Assembly (NCBI RefSeq): GCF_001528665.1
Contig: NZ_BBYJ01000006.1
Span: 1 to 64,000, forward strand
Reading direction: 5' to 3'
Source of the DNA: Microtetraspora malaysiensis
GTDB lineage: Bacteria > Actinomycetota > Actinomycetes > Streptosporangiales > Streptosporangiaceae
Length of the DNA stretch: 64,000 bases
The translations under genes were made by a program, and so were the position numbers. Position 1 is the first letter of the stretch. Each line of letters begins with the position of its first letter. A model generated the notes under the pieces. The model saw only the letters and a program-made list of their open reading frames with translations. It did no database searches and was not told where the DNA came from. Shown one piece after another: positions 8,217 through 15,457 of this stretch.

Positions 8217-8551
8217 TGGAGCGTGACCCGTACACCTACGTGGCGATGTCGCTCGACCCTGGCGCACCGGCATACCTGGCCGTCTCGTTCTACACGCCCG
8301 ATCTGCGGGTGGGTGCCTCGGTGCTGGACTCCGGGCGGCCGTACCTGTCGATCCTGTCGCGGGAGGCCGACATCACGGTCTCGACCAGCGGGGCCGGACC
8401 GGTCACCACGGCCGATGTCGACATCGCGCGGCAGCTCTTCAACGCCACTGCGCGCTACCTGGCCGACTGCGAGCACCTGCACAGCGGCCAGCAGTCGGTC
8501 GACTCCGACCAGGCCAACGCCTCCGGCTCCGGCGACGAAGTGGCGGCCTGA
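8216..8551 (+). CDS. AICE-associated hypothetical protein
   Basis: A 111-residue protein from ATG 8216, whose A is the last base of the upstream TGA stop; GTG 8213 is an alternative. The sequence (DPYTYVAMSLDPGAP, YLAVSFYTPDLRVG) looks like a small beta-rich protein, ending with a helix (ARQLFNATARYLADCEHL) and a disordered tail. Genes in this position in AICEs lie between pra and the transfer gene; their function is not known to me. Translational coupling to the Pra-like gene is likely. Confidence 0.55.
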   Translation: MERDPYTYVAMSLDPGAPAYLAVSFYTPDLRVGASVLDSGRPYLSILSREADITVSTSGAGPVTTADVDIARQLFNATARYLADCEHLHSGQQSVDSDQANASGSGDEVAA

Positions 8552-8641
8552 CATGCAAGCGGGGCCGCTGGAAGCGCCAACTTCCGGCGGCCCCTCAGAT
8601 CTCCCACACACGCGAATGCTTGAGAGAGGAAACCAAGCCTA

Positions 8642-9466
8642 ATGTTCCGCAAGCTCCCCGGAGATGAGGCACGTAACCTCGTCTCCACCACCCCTGACAC
8701 CGCCGTCGTCTTCCGCCCGGCTGTCGTTCGTACCCCCGCGCTGGTCACGATCGTGATCTGGCTGTCCCGGCTCGTCGCGGGATTGGTCCGGCTGGTGCGG
8801 CAGCACCCGATCGCCGTCACCATCCTGGCCGTGCCCGGCGTGATCTGGACCCTGTACGGCTGGCCTCTCGCCCTGGTCTTCGTCGGCCTCGCCATCCTGG
8901 CGGGCCTGTCCTGGGCGTCGCTTAACCGGGCCTCGTTCCTACGGGTCATCGGCTGGCGACTGCTCGCCTTCTGGCGGCCCATCTGGATCTACCGCCGTCA
9001 CTGGCAACCCGTGATGATCGTCTCCGGGCTCGGTCGGCATTTATGCGGCCGGGACTACCTGCCCCACCTGCTCCGGGTGCACTGTGACGGCTGGGCCGAC
9101 CGCGTCACCGTGAAGATGCTCAACGGTCAGGCGGTCAAGGACTGGACCGACCGGGCCGAGCACCTCGCCCACGGCTTCGGGCCAACCGCCGCATCCTGGA
9201 AGCACTCGCCGGATGAGACGAGATCAATACGAAGGACCCCGGGAGATCTCTCGGGGTCCTTCGGCGTACCAGGGTGCGGAATCGTTCCACGGGACACCGG
9301 AAACGGCCGGGTTCACCTGGGAAAACGGGGCCAAGAGCATTCCGCGTATGTTCCGCGACCACTGGCATCCGGCTGCTTTCGGCGGCTCTCGGCTGCCTGT
9401 CACGTCAATCGTGATCAGACGAGAAACCGCAGGTGGCAGGGCATATTCACTGATCAAGCTGAGTAG
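8642..9466 (+). pseudogene. FtsK/SpoIIIE-type Tra protein, truncated before the motor domain
   Basis: The N-terminal part of an AICE double-stranded DNA transfer protein. Residues 1-180 carry the expected two or three membrane helices (ALVTIVIWLSRLVAGLV, PIAVTILAVPGVIWTLYG, ALVFVGLAILAGL). The conserved pre-motor region follows (YRRHWQPVMIVSGL, GRDYLPHLLRVHCDGWADRV, AEHLAHGFG). After HGFG, at about 9180, similarity stops. The frame then runs through unrelated sequence containing a hairpin and ends at 9466 inside the tRNA. No Walker A or B motif is present. The transfer ATPase has therefore been lost, most simply by an internal deletion joining tra to sequence next to the attachment site. Confidence 0.75.
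9231..9262 (+). terminator. hairpin between truncated tra and tRNA
   Basis: GAAGGACCCCG (9231-9241) and CGGGGTCCTTC (9252-9262) form an 11-bp perfect stem with a 10-base loop. It follows the readable end of an unrelated short frame (ANRRILEALAG then TGA at 9214-9216). It resembles the terminator of a gene whose body has been deleted. Confidence 0.5.
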
Positions 9467-9537
9467 GGCGGGTGGGACTTGAACCCACGACCCACGGATT
9501 ATGAGTCCGATGCTCTGACCGGCTGAGCTACCGCCCC
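9464..9537 (-). tRNA. tRNA with CAU anticodon, probably elongator tRNA-Met
   Basis: The minus strand folds as a tRNA. The acceptor arm is GGGGCGG with CCGCCCT, the D-stem GCTC with GAGC, and the anticodon loop CTCATAA gives anticodon CAU. The T-arm is TGGGTTCAAGTCCCA and the discriminator base is A. CCA is not encoded. CAU can be elongator Met or Ile2 (lysidine-modified); Met is more likely but I cannot separate them with certainty. The 3' end points toward the AICE remnant, as expected if the element integrated at the 3' end of this tRNA gene. Confidence 0.9.
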
Positions 9538-9789
9538 GCAATGGTGGAGTCTCTCACAACTTAGCGCCTCAGTGGATCAGTCGATCACGTCGAAATCGAG
9601 CCGGAGGCGGAGCTTGGCGCGCCTCGTTCCGGAACGGCCCGCCGGTCCTGATCACTCCCGTTCCTGTTCATGGCCTGTGTGGTGCCCGGTACGGCGGTCG
9701 CAAAGAACGGCTCCGCGCCGCCCGCGATCAGGCGTTATGTCCATGATGTCCGGGTACGGCAGGGCCGAACAGGCTGAAGGGGTTTCGCC

Positions 9790-10902
9790 GTGGGCAGAAA
9801 TCTGGTTCGCCGGCTCATGCCGGGGGTCGTGGTCGTTCTCATGGGTCTGGAATCGTGCGCTACGACCTGGCAATCAGGAGGGGACCCTGCCAGCACTGCC
9901 GTCGGCTCCCTGAGCGAAGGCTTCTCGATCGGCCTGCTGCTGCCCGACGCCAAGGCGCCGCGCTACGAGAAGTTCGATCGGCCGTACATCGTCCAGCGCG
10001 TCGCCGAGCTGTGCCCGAAGTGCGAGGTGGTGTACCGCAACGCGGGCGGAGACCCGAAGCGACAGCAGCGGCAGCTCGCCTCGATGCTGGCGGCGGGCGT
10101 GAAGGTCCTGATCCTCGACCCGGTGGAGCCCAAGGGCATCGCGGCCTGGGTCGCCCTCGCCAAGAACCAGGGGGCGCGGGTCGTCGCGTACGACCGGCTC
10201 GCGAGCGGTCCGGTGGACGCCTACACCTCGTTCGACAACATTCAGGCGGGCCGGATGCAGGGCCGTTCCCTCCTGGACGCGATCAGGATCGGCGGGGACC
10301 CCAGGCGCGGCGAGATCGTGATGGTCAACGGCTCGCCCGCCGACCAGCACGCGGGCGACCTCAAGAAAGGGGCGCACCAGGTCCTGGACGGGCAGGTGAC
10401 GATCGGCAGGGAGTACGACGCGCCCGGCTGGAGTCCGTACCGGGCAGGGGTGGCGGTGAACGGCGCGTTCACCGCGCTCGGCGCTGACCGGGTGATCGGC
10501 ATCTACGCGGCCAGTGACGCCATGGCGGACGGCATCGCCACCGTCCTGCGGCACGCGGGCGTCACACCGGGCACGCCGCTCACCGGCCGGGGCGCGGAAC
10601 TGGAGGCGGTACGGAGGATCCTGCTGGGCGCGCAGACGATGACGGTCTACCTGCCGATCAGGTCGGTGGCGCGGAGCGCGGCCCGGATCGCCGTCGATCT
10701 CGGTGTGGGCAGGACGGTGTCCGGGACGGCCGCGCTCTCCAACGGGACGGTCGCGTCGATCCCCTCGACCATGATCGCGCCCGTCGTGGTCGACAGGGGC
10801 AACATCAAGGAGACCGTGATCAAGGACGGATACTGGACGGCCGCCGAGATCTGCGCACCCCCGCCGGTCCGTACGGCCTGCCGTGCCGAGGGGCTGATCT
10901 GA
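9790..10902 (+). CDS. sugar-type ABC substrate-binding lipoprotein (orphan)
   Basis: A 370-residue extracytoplasmic binding protein from GTG 9790. A signal peptide with lipobox-like LESC ends at about residue 23. The mature part follows the two-lobed periplasmic-binding-protein type 1 pattern of the XylF/ChvE sugar binders: FSIGLLLPD, then LASMLAAGVKVLILDPVEPKGI, GARVVAYDRL, YTSFDNIQAG, IGIYAASDAMADGIATVLRHAG. No permease or ATPase gene lies nearby, so it may serve a transporter elsewhere or act as a sensor partner. The transported sugar cannot be read from sequence. Confidence 0.7.
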   Translation: MGRNLVRRLMPGVVVVLMGLESCATTWQSGGDPASTAVGSLSEGFSIGLLLPDAKAPRYEKFDRPYIVQRVAELCPKCEVVYRNAGGDPKRQQRQLASMLAAGVKVLILDPVEPKGIAAWVALAKNQGARVVAYDRLASGPVDAYTSFDNIQAGRMQGRSLLDAIRIGGDPRRGEIVMVNGSPADQHAGDLKKGAHQVLDGQVTIGREYDAPGWSPYRAGVAVNGAFTALGADRVIGIYAASDAMADGIATVLRHAGVTPGTPLTGRGAELEAVRRILLGAQTMTVYLPIRSVARSAARIAVDLGVGRTVSGTAALSNGTVASIPSTMIAPVVVDRGNIKETVIKDGYWTAAEICAPPPVRTACRAEGLI

Positions 10903-11054
10903 GCGAGGGTGGACGGTCCCCATCCGGAGCCTTCCGGTATCCGGAGAAGAGGAGGACGGCTTGGGCTCGGCGGGGCGGCGGGCCTACCGGCGGAGCCGCG
11001 TCAGCTGTGTGCCCGCCACGCTTGGGTGTCTCCGAGCCGCCTGGCGCCGTTCGA

Positions 11055-11483
11055 TCACGATCGCAGGGTCTCGATGAGCTCATCGAGACCGCCTCGGCGG
11101 CGAGCCGAGGAGATGTGGTCGATGTAGTCACGAGAGCTGACGATCTTCCCGTCCCGCACGCGGAGGATGAAGACGCAGGGGACCCGGTAGGGTTCGCCCC
11201 CCTCGGTTGTCCCTCGGTACTCGAATTCGGCGACGATCACCTCGGGATCGGCGGTCTCGTGCACGGTGATGTTGGCCGGCTCCTGGCGAAGCGGCGGCAG
11301 GCGTTTGCCGGCCGAAAAGTGCTCGCGCAGTTCCTCGCGGGTGCGCAGCGGTTTGTCGCCGGACGGCGCGAATGGATGTTCGACGTAGGTCTGCTCCGCG
11401 TACAGATCGGGCAGCTCGTCCCAGCGCCCCTCCGAGACGCCCCACACGAGTTTGAGGAATACCTCGCGAGGAGTGAGCGCCAT
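11055..11483 (-). CDS. SnoaL/NTF2-like protein
   Basis: A 142-residue protein of the NTF2-like cone fold, start ATG 11483 (MALTPREVFLKLVWGVSEGRW). Characteristic segments are LPDLYAEQTYVEHPF, an Arg/Glu helix (TREELREHFSA), and the closing strands IVAEFEYRGTTEGGEPYRV and VFILRVRDGKIVSSRDYID. Family members include polyketide cyclases, limonene epoxide hydrolases and proteins without known activity, so the reaction cannot be assigned. It is divergent from a TetR gene with operator-like repeats between them, so the TetR protein probably represses it. Confidence 0.7.
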   Translation of the reverse strand: MALTPREVFLKLVWGVSEGRWDELPDLYAEQTYVEHPFAPSGDKPLRTREELREHFSAGKRLPPLRQEPANITVHETADPEVIVAEFEYRGTTEGGEPYRVPCVFILRVRDGKIVSSRDYIDHISSARRRGGLDELIETLRS

Positions 11484-11520
11484 GATGCCTCCTGATGGCA
11501 CGGTAATATCCGAAGTGGAG

Positions 11521-11562
11521 ACTCCGCATATACGGAGTGATGACTTCGAATATACGGAGTGG
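11521..11562 (+). promoter_or_regulatory. operator repeats between SnoaL-like gene and TetR gene
   Basis: ACTCCG-CATATA-CGGAGT at 11521-11538 is a 6-bp-arm inverted repeat. The element ATATACGGAGTG occurs at 11528-11539 and again at 11551-11562, 23 bases apart, about two helical turns. Such paired sites between divergent genes fit binding by the adjacent TetR regulator. Confidence 0.55.
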
Positions 11563-11571
11563 AGACTTCGG

Positions 11572-12135
11572 ATGGCAACGCAACCGACGCGCGCCGATGC
11601 CCGCGGAAACCGGGCCCGGATCCTGGAGGTCGCCGAGGAGGTCTTCGGCCGGGGCGGCTCGGCGGCCTCCACCGAGGAGGTCGCGCGCCTCGCCGGGGTC
11701 GGCATCGCCACTGTCTTTCGCCACTTCCCCACCAAGCAGATCCTGCTGGAGGCGGTTCTGGTGAGGCACTTCGACCGCCTGTGCGAGCGGGCGCGAAGCC
11801 TCGCCGAATCGGATGATCCCGGCCCGGCGTTCTTCGGCTTCTTCGGCCAGATCGTGGCCGATGCCGCGGGCAAGCTCGCCATCATCGAGGCGTTCACCGA
11901 CGCCGGCGGTGACGTCGGCGGCAATGCTGCCCAGGGCCCGCGGGACCTGCGCGAGGCCGTCGGCGTCCTGCTCCGGCGTGCCCAGGACGCCGGCGCGGTC
12001 CGTACGGACGCCGGCCTCGACGAGGTCCACGCGCTCCTCGTCGGCGTCTCACGGGCCGTCGCCCACATCCGCCTCGACGAGCGGGCCCGCGCCCGGGCAC
12101 TCGAGATCGTCTTCGATGGGCTCGCCCCCCGGTGA
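11572..12135 (+). CDS. TetR-family regulator
   Basis: A 187-residue regulator, start ATG 11572. The helix-turn-helix lies in residues 12-58 (NRARILEVAEEVFGRGGSAA, VARLAGVGIATVFRHFPTKQ). The C-terminal ligand-binding part is helical and ends ERARARALEIVFDGLAPR. Its start lies ten bases from repeated operator-like sequences, and the divergent SnoaL-like gene is the likely target. A decayed monooxygenase lies just downstream on the other strand. Confidence 0.75.
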   Translation: MATQPTRADARGNRARILEVAEEVFGRGGSAASTEEVARLAGVGIATVFRHFPTKQILLEAVLVRHFDRLCERARSLAESDDPGPAFFGFFGQIVADAAGKLAIIEAFTDAGGDVGGNAAQGPRDLREAVGVLLRRAQDAGAVRTDAGLDEVHALLVGVSRAVAHIRLDERARARALEIVFDGLAPR

Positions 12136-12826
12136 CCGCTGTGCCACCCGACGGCCGCCGTGGCGTCCTGCCGGGGCGCGCATCGGCCATCATGGGAAAC
12201 AGGTGAGTGGCCAGGTTCCGGACCGCGATTCCGCGCCGGGTCGCGGGTATGAGCAGGGCGGTGGCCGAGCCGAAGCCCCGCAGCTTGGGTTCCACAAGGG
12301 TGCGATGCCGGCTCTCGTACCGGCGGAACGCTGTTTCGGGGTCGGTGCGGGCGGCCGCCAGTTCCTCGGCGAGGGTGAAGGCGCCCGCTATGGCGAGAGT
12401 GGAGCCGTCACCGAACAGCGACAGGCAGGAAGCGGCGTCACCGAGCACCGCGATGCGTCCGCTCGACCACTGGGGCAGGCGGACCTGGCTGACGGAGTCG
12501 AAGTAGATGTCGTCGGCGGCCCGTACGCGTTCCAGGAGCTCGGGCACTCGCCAGGAATCGTCGGCGAAGGCGGCGGTCACCAGCCGTTTGTGCTGCTCGA
12601 TGTCGCGATGGTCGAAGCCGGTCAGTGCCGGGCTGCGGAACATGAAGGCGGCGACGGCGTGGCCGCGCGAGGGGTGGACGGTGACCAGTCGGCCGGGGGT
12701 GTTGTAGAGGGCCGCCGAGTGGAGCCCGTCGGCTCCGATCACCAGGTCGAAGCGACGGGGTTCGGCGCGCTCGAAGGCGACGTCCACCCCGTTCTCGTTC
12801 TGATCGAGGGCGACGGCCCGGAACAG
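12136..12826 (-). pseudogene. FAD-dependent monooxygenase, C-terminal fragment
   Basis: About 230 residues of a UbiH/PheA-type flavin hydroxylase are readable on the minus strand: VALDQNENGVDVAFERAEP, the FDLVIGADGLHSA motif, then the FAD-ribityl site IAVLGDAASCLSLFGDGST. The N-terminal Rossmann GxGxxG half is absent; the frame simply fuses to unrelated sequence above about 12,826. No proper stop occurs where family members end, and the frame runs on into the TetR gene. It is a relic truncated at both ends. Confidence 0.7.
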
Positions 12827-12994
12827 CGGGCGGACCTGCTCGCGCGGACCGTCCAGCGCGCATTCGAGAGCGAGCCGGCGATCCCCGACGCCACACTGCG
12901 GGACCTCGCCGCCGCCACCGGCACCCTGATCACCGGCCTGATCACCGGCCTGATCGACGCCGATCGCGCCGCCTCCGGCCTTCCCGAGATCTGA
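12806..12994 (+). pseudogene. C-terminal remnant of an unidentified regulator-like gene
   Basis: On the plus strand a coding-like helical tail of about 60 residues is readable and ends at TGA 12992-12994. It includes QRADLLARTVQRAFESEP and LRDLAAATGTLITGLITGLI. It has no start of its own and begins exactly where the opposing monooxygenase fragment loses similarity. This suggests two gene remnants joined by a deletion. A TetR C-terminal domain is possible but unproven. Confidence 0.35.
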
Positions 12995-13091
12995 CGCCCT
13001 TGCGGCGCGGCTCTCCGCGGTCGTCGACCGGCGGTGTCCGGCGGCGTCGGGCCGTGCGTTCGCGCCGGTCCGGTCTCCCGCGGGCCACGGG

Positions 13092-13802
13092 TCAGCCGGC
13101 GGATGTGATCCTTCCGGCCCTCGCGTCCTGCGCTGCCCCCTTCGCCGCGACAGCGTCGAGGATGAGTTCCACGGAGAAGAGGAAGACTTCCTCGGTCTCC
13201 GGATAGATGGACGGCGCGGCCGTGGTCGCGCTGGGGAATCGGACGGGGTCGAGCGCGGCGTACACGCGCCGCTGCTCGTCCCGTAGCTCCGGCACCGTCA
13301 ACCACGGGGAGAAGGCCGCGACGAGCCCGTTCCCGACGGTGAAGTTGTAGATGGTCTGATAGAACAGGCCGAGCTGGTCCTGGGGGATGCCGGCACGGAT
13401 GAGTTCACGGACGGTCCACTCCGTGATGTGGAACAGTTGCGGCTCGTCGTCAGGCTGTCCGGCCATCGCCTGGGACAGCCCTTCGTGACGCCGATAGAGC
13501 TTCCACCAGTCGACGATGATGTCCCGCAGGTTGTCGCGCCAGGCGCGTCCGGGCTCCGGCGCGCGGACCTCGCGAAGGAACAGGTCGTCGATGAGCGCGG
13601 AGAGCAGGTCGGCCTTCGACGCGAAGTGGCGGTACATCGCGGTCGCGTCCACACCCAGCTCGCGGCCGAGGCGCCGTAGCGTCAGCGCGGCCAGACCCTC
13701 CTCATCGCAGACCCGCTGAGCCGCGCGAAGAATCATCGCGCGGTCCAGGCGAGTTCCACGACGCGTCTCGGCCGGGGGTGAAGGGGCTGCATCTTGACTC
13801 AT
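13092..13802 (-). CDS. TetR-family regulator with TetR-class C-terminal domain
   Basis: A 236-residue repressor, start ATG 13802 (MSQDAAPSPPAETRRG). The DNA-binding part covers DRAMILRAAQRVCDEEGLAA, LRRLGRELGVDATAMYRHFA. The rest is helical and similar in layout to the C-terminal domain of classical TetR proteins (LREVRAPEPGRAWRDNLRDI). It is divergent from the APC permease gene. The 195-base interval contains two abutting 15-bp inverted repeats at 13878-13907 that fit a TetR dimer. It is therefore the likely repressor of the permease and serine hydrolase operon. Confidence 0.8.
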   Translation of the reverse strand: MSQDAAPSPPAETRRGTRLDRAMILRAAQRVCDEEGLAALTLRRLGRELGVDATAMYRHFASKADLLSALIDDLFLREVRAPEPGRAWRDNLRDIIVDWWKLYRRHEGLSQAMAGQPDDEPQLFHITEWTVRELIRAGIPQDQLGLFYQTIYNFTVGNGLVAAFSPWLTVPELRDEQRRVYAALDPVRFPSATTAAPSIYPETEEVFLFSVELILDAVAAKGAAQDARAGRITSAG

Positions 13803-13877
13803 GCAGCACAGCATCCCATCTCCCTCTCGTGCGGTCGTGCCGAGCCGGAGCGGCACTCAGTTCCGGTGAACATAGGT

Positions 13878-13907
13878 GTCAACGCTGTTGATGTCAACAC
13901 CGTTGAC
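13878..13907 (+). promoter_or_regulatory. tandem 15-bp TetR operators
   Basis: GTCAACGCTGTTGAT at 13878-13892 and GTCAACACCGTTGAC at 13893-13907 abut exactly. Each is a 6-3-6 inverted repeat (the second perfect, the first with one mismatch). They lie about 76 bases from the TetR start and 90 bases from the permease start. Confidence 0.65.
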
Positions 13908-13997
13908 ATCGATATTGGGGCATGCGAGGCTCGCGTCCTGCTGACCCGCAGTGACTTAATACGGCCCGCGACGTTGCGGCCGCCAGGAAAGAGGTCG

Positions 13998-15446
13998 ATG
14001 CGCATGAGCGCGTCCGCACCAGAGCGGTACACCCAGGAACTCAAGAGAGACCTCAAACTGTGGGAGAACGTCTCTCTTGTCGTTTCCGCAGTCACCCCGG
14101 CGACCGGGGCCTTCATCATCGCGCCGGTCCTGTTCGGCCTGAACGGCACCGGCGCCCCGCTGACCTTCGTCATCGCCGCCATCCTCGGGATCTCGCTCGC
14201 CTTCTGCTGGGCCGAGCTCGGCAGCGCCTACCCGATCGCCGGCGGTGACTACACCTTTGTTTCCCGGATCCTCGGCCGGGGAGCCGGGTTCGTCTCCCTG
14301 GTCCTGAGCGGACCGGTGCAGGCGGTACTCATCCCCGCTGTCGTCGCGCTCGGCATGGCCGAATATCTGCGGGTCGTCATCGACATCGACGCCAACGTCC
14401 TCGGTGCGATCATCCTTCTCAGCGGAATGGTGATCGCGATATTCGGGGTGCGGCTGAACGCGCTCGCGGTGGCGGCGCTCCTCGTCATCGAGCTTCTGGC
14501 CGTCGTGCTCGTGTCAGTCCTCGGGTTCGTCAAGGCGAACCGCAGCGTGTCGGTGCTCTTCAGTCCCGAGGTGATCGGAGACGGGGGCACGCGGCCGCTG
14601 ACCTTCGGAGCGCTGATCGCCGGTATCGCGGTAGCGAGTTTCGCCTACAACGGGTTCCAGGGAGCACTGCTCTACTCGGAAGAGACGGTTGGGGAGCGGA
14701 AGAACGTCGCGCGTGCGGTCTTCATCGCGCTCGGCGTGGCCATCGCGTGCGAGGTGCTTCCCGTGGCCGCGGCGCTCCTCGGCGCGCCCTCGGTCCCCGA
14801 CCTCGTCGCGAGCGCCAACCCGTGGCAGTACTTCCTGACGGCGATCGGCGGCGACACCTTCAACACGATCATCAGCCTCGGTATCGCCGTCGCCGTTCTG
14901 AACGCGGTCATCGCCCTGATGCCGTTCTTCGCGCGGATTCTCTACAGCTCCGGGCGGGACATGGCGTGGCCGCGACCGGTGAGCCGATCACTGGCCAAGG
15001 TGCACCCCAAGTATGGCACTCCGGTGGTCGCCACCATCGCCGTGGGGGTCGCCGGTGCGCTGATCATTCTCGTGACCGACGTCGAGACCCTGACGACATG
15101 GGTGGGCGCGGTCCTCGCCATCGAGTTCATCCTCGTGGCGCTGTCGGCGATCGTCGGCCGCGTGCGTCAGCCGAACCAGGACCGGCCCTACCGCATGCCC
15201 CTGTGGCCGATCGCGCCGGTCGTCGCGATCGTCATGTCCATCGGCGTGCTCACCCAGCAGGAGCCGAGCGACCTCGCGGTCGCCGGAGGGCTGGTCCTCA
15301 TCGCGGTGCTGTACTACGTCTTCTACCTGCGTCCGCGCGTGCACACCCACATGCTCACCCTCGACCCGGTCCTCTATGACGAGGGGAAGGGGTCGACCGA
15401 GTCGTCGAGCAGCGCGCAGCAGACCACACACATCTCGCAGAACTAG
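13998..15446 (+). CDS. APC-superfamily amino acid permease
   Basis: A 482-residue inner-membrane transporter with about 12 hydrophobic segments. Start ATG 13998 follows an AAAGAGG ribosome binding site; ATG 14004 is an alternative. Family features include the first-helix region VVSAVTPATGAFIIAPVLF, the PIAGGDYTFVSRILGRGAGF segment, and the later VASFAYNGFQGALLYSEET. The substrate is probably an amino acid or amine. It is followed 11 bases later by a serine hydrolase gene; together they suggest uptake and hydrolysis of an amino acid derivative or small peptide. Expression is probably controlled by the divergent TetR protein. Confidence 0.8.
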   Translation: MRMSASAPERYTQELKRDLKLWENVSLVVSAVTPATGAFIIAPVLFGLNGTGAPLTFVIAAILGISLAFCWAELGSAYPIAGGDYTFVSRILGRGAGFVSLVLSGPVQAVLIPAVVALGMAEYLRVVIDIDANVLGAIILLSGMVIAIFGVRLNALAVAALLVIELLAVVLVSVLGFVKANRSVSVLFSPEVIGDGGTRPLTFGALIAGIAVASFAYNGFQGALLYSEETVGERKNVARAVFIALGVAIACEVLPVAAALLGAPSVPDLVASANPWQYFLTAIGGDTFNTIISLGIAVAVLNAVIALMPFFARILYSSGRDMAWPRPVSRSLAKVHPKYGTPVVATIAVGVAGALIILVTDVETLTTWVGAVLAIEFILVALSAIVGRVRQPNQDRPYRMPLWPIAPVVAIVMSIGVLTQQEPSDLAVAGGLVLIAVLYYVFYLRPRVHTHMLTLDPVLYDEGKGSTESSSSAQQTTHISQN

Positions 15447-15457
15447 GGAGAGACCAG

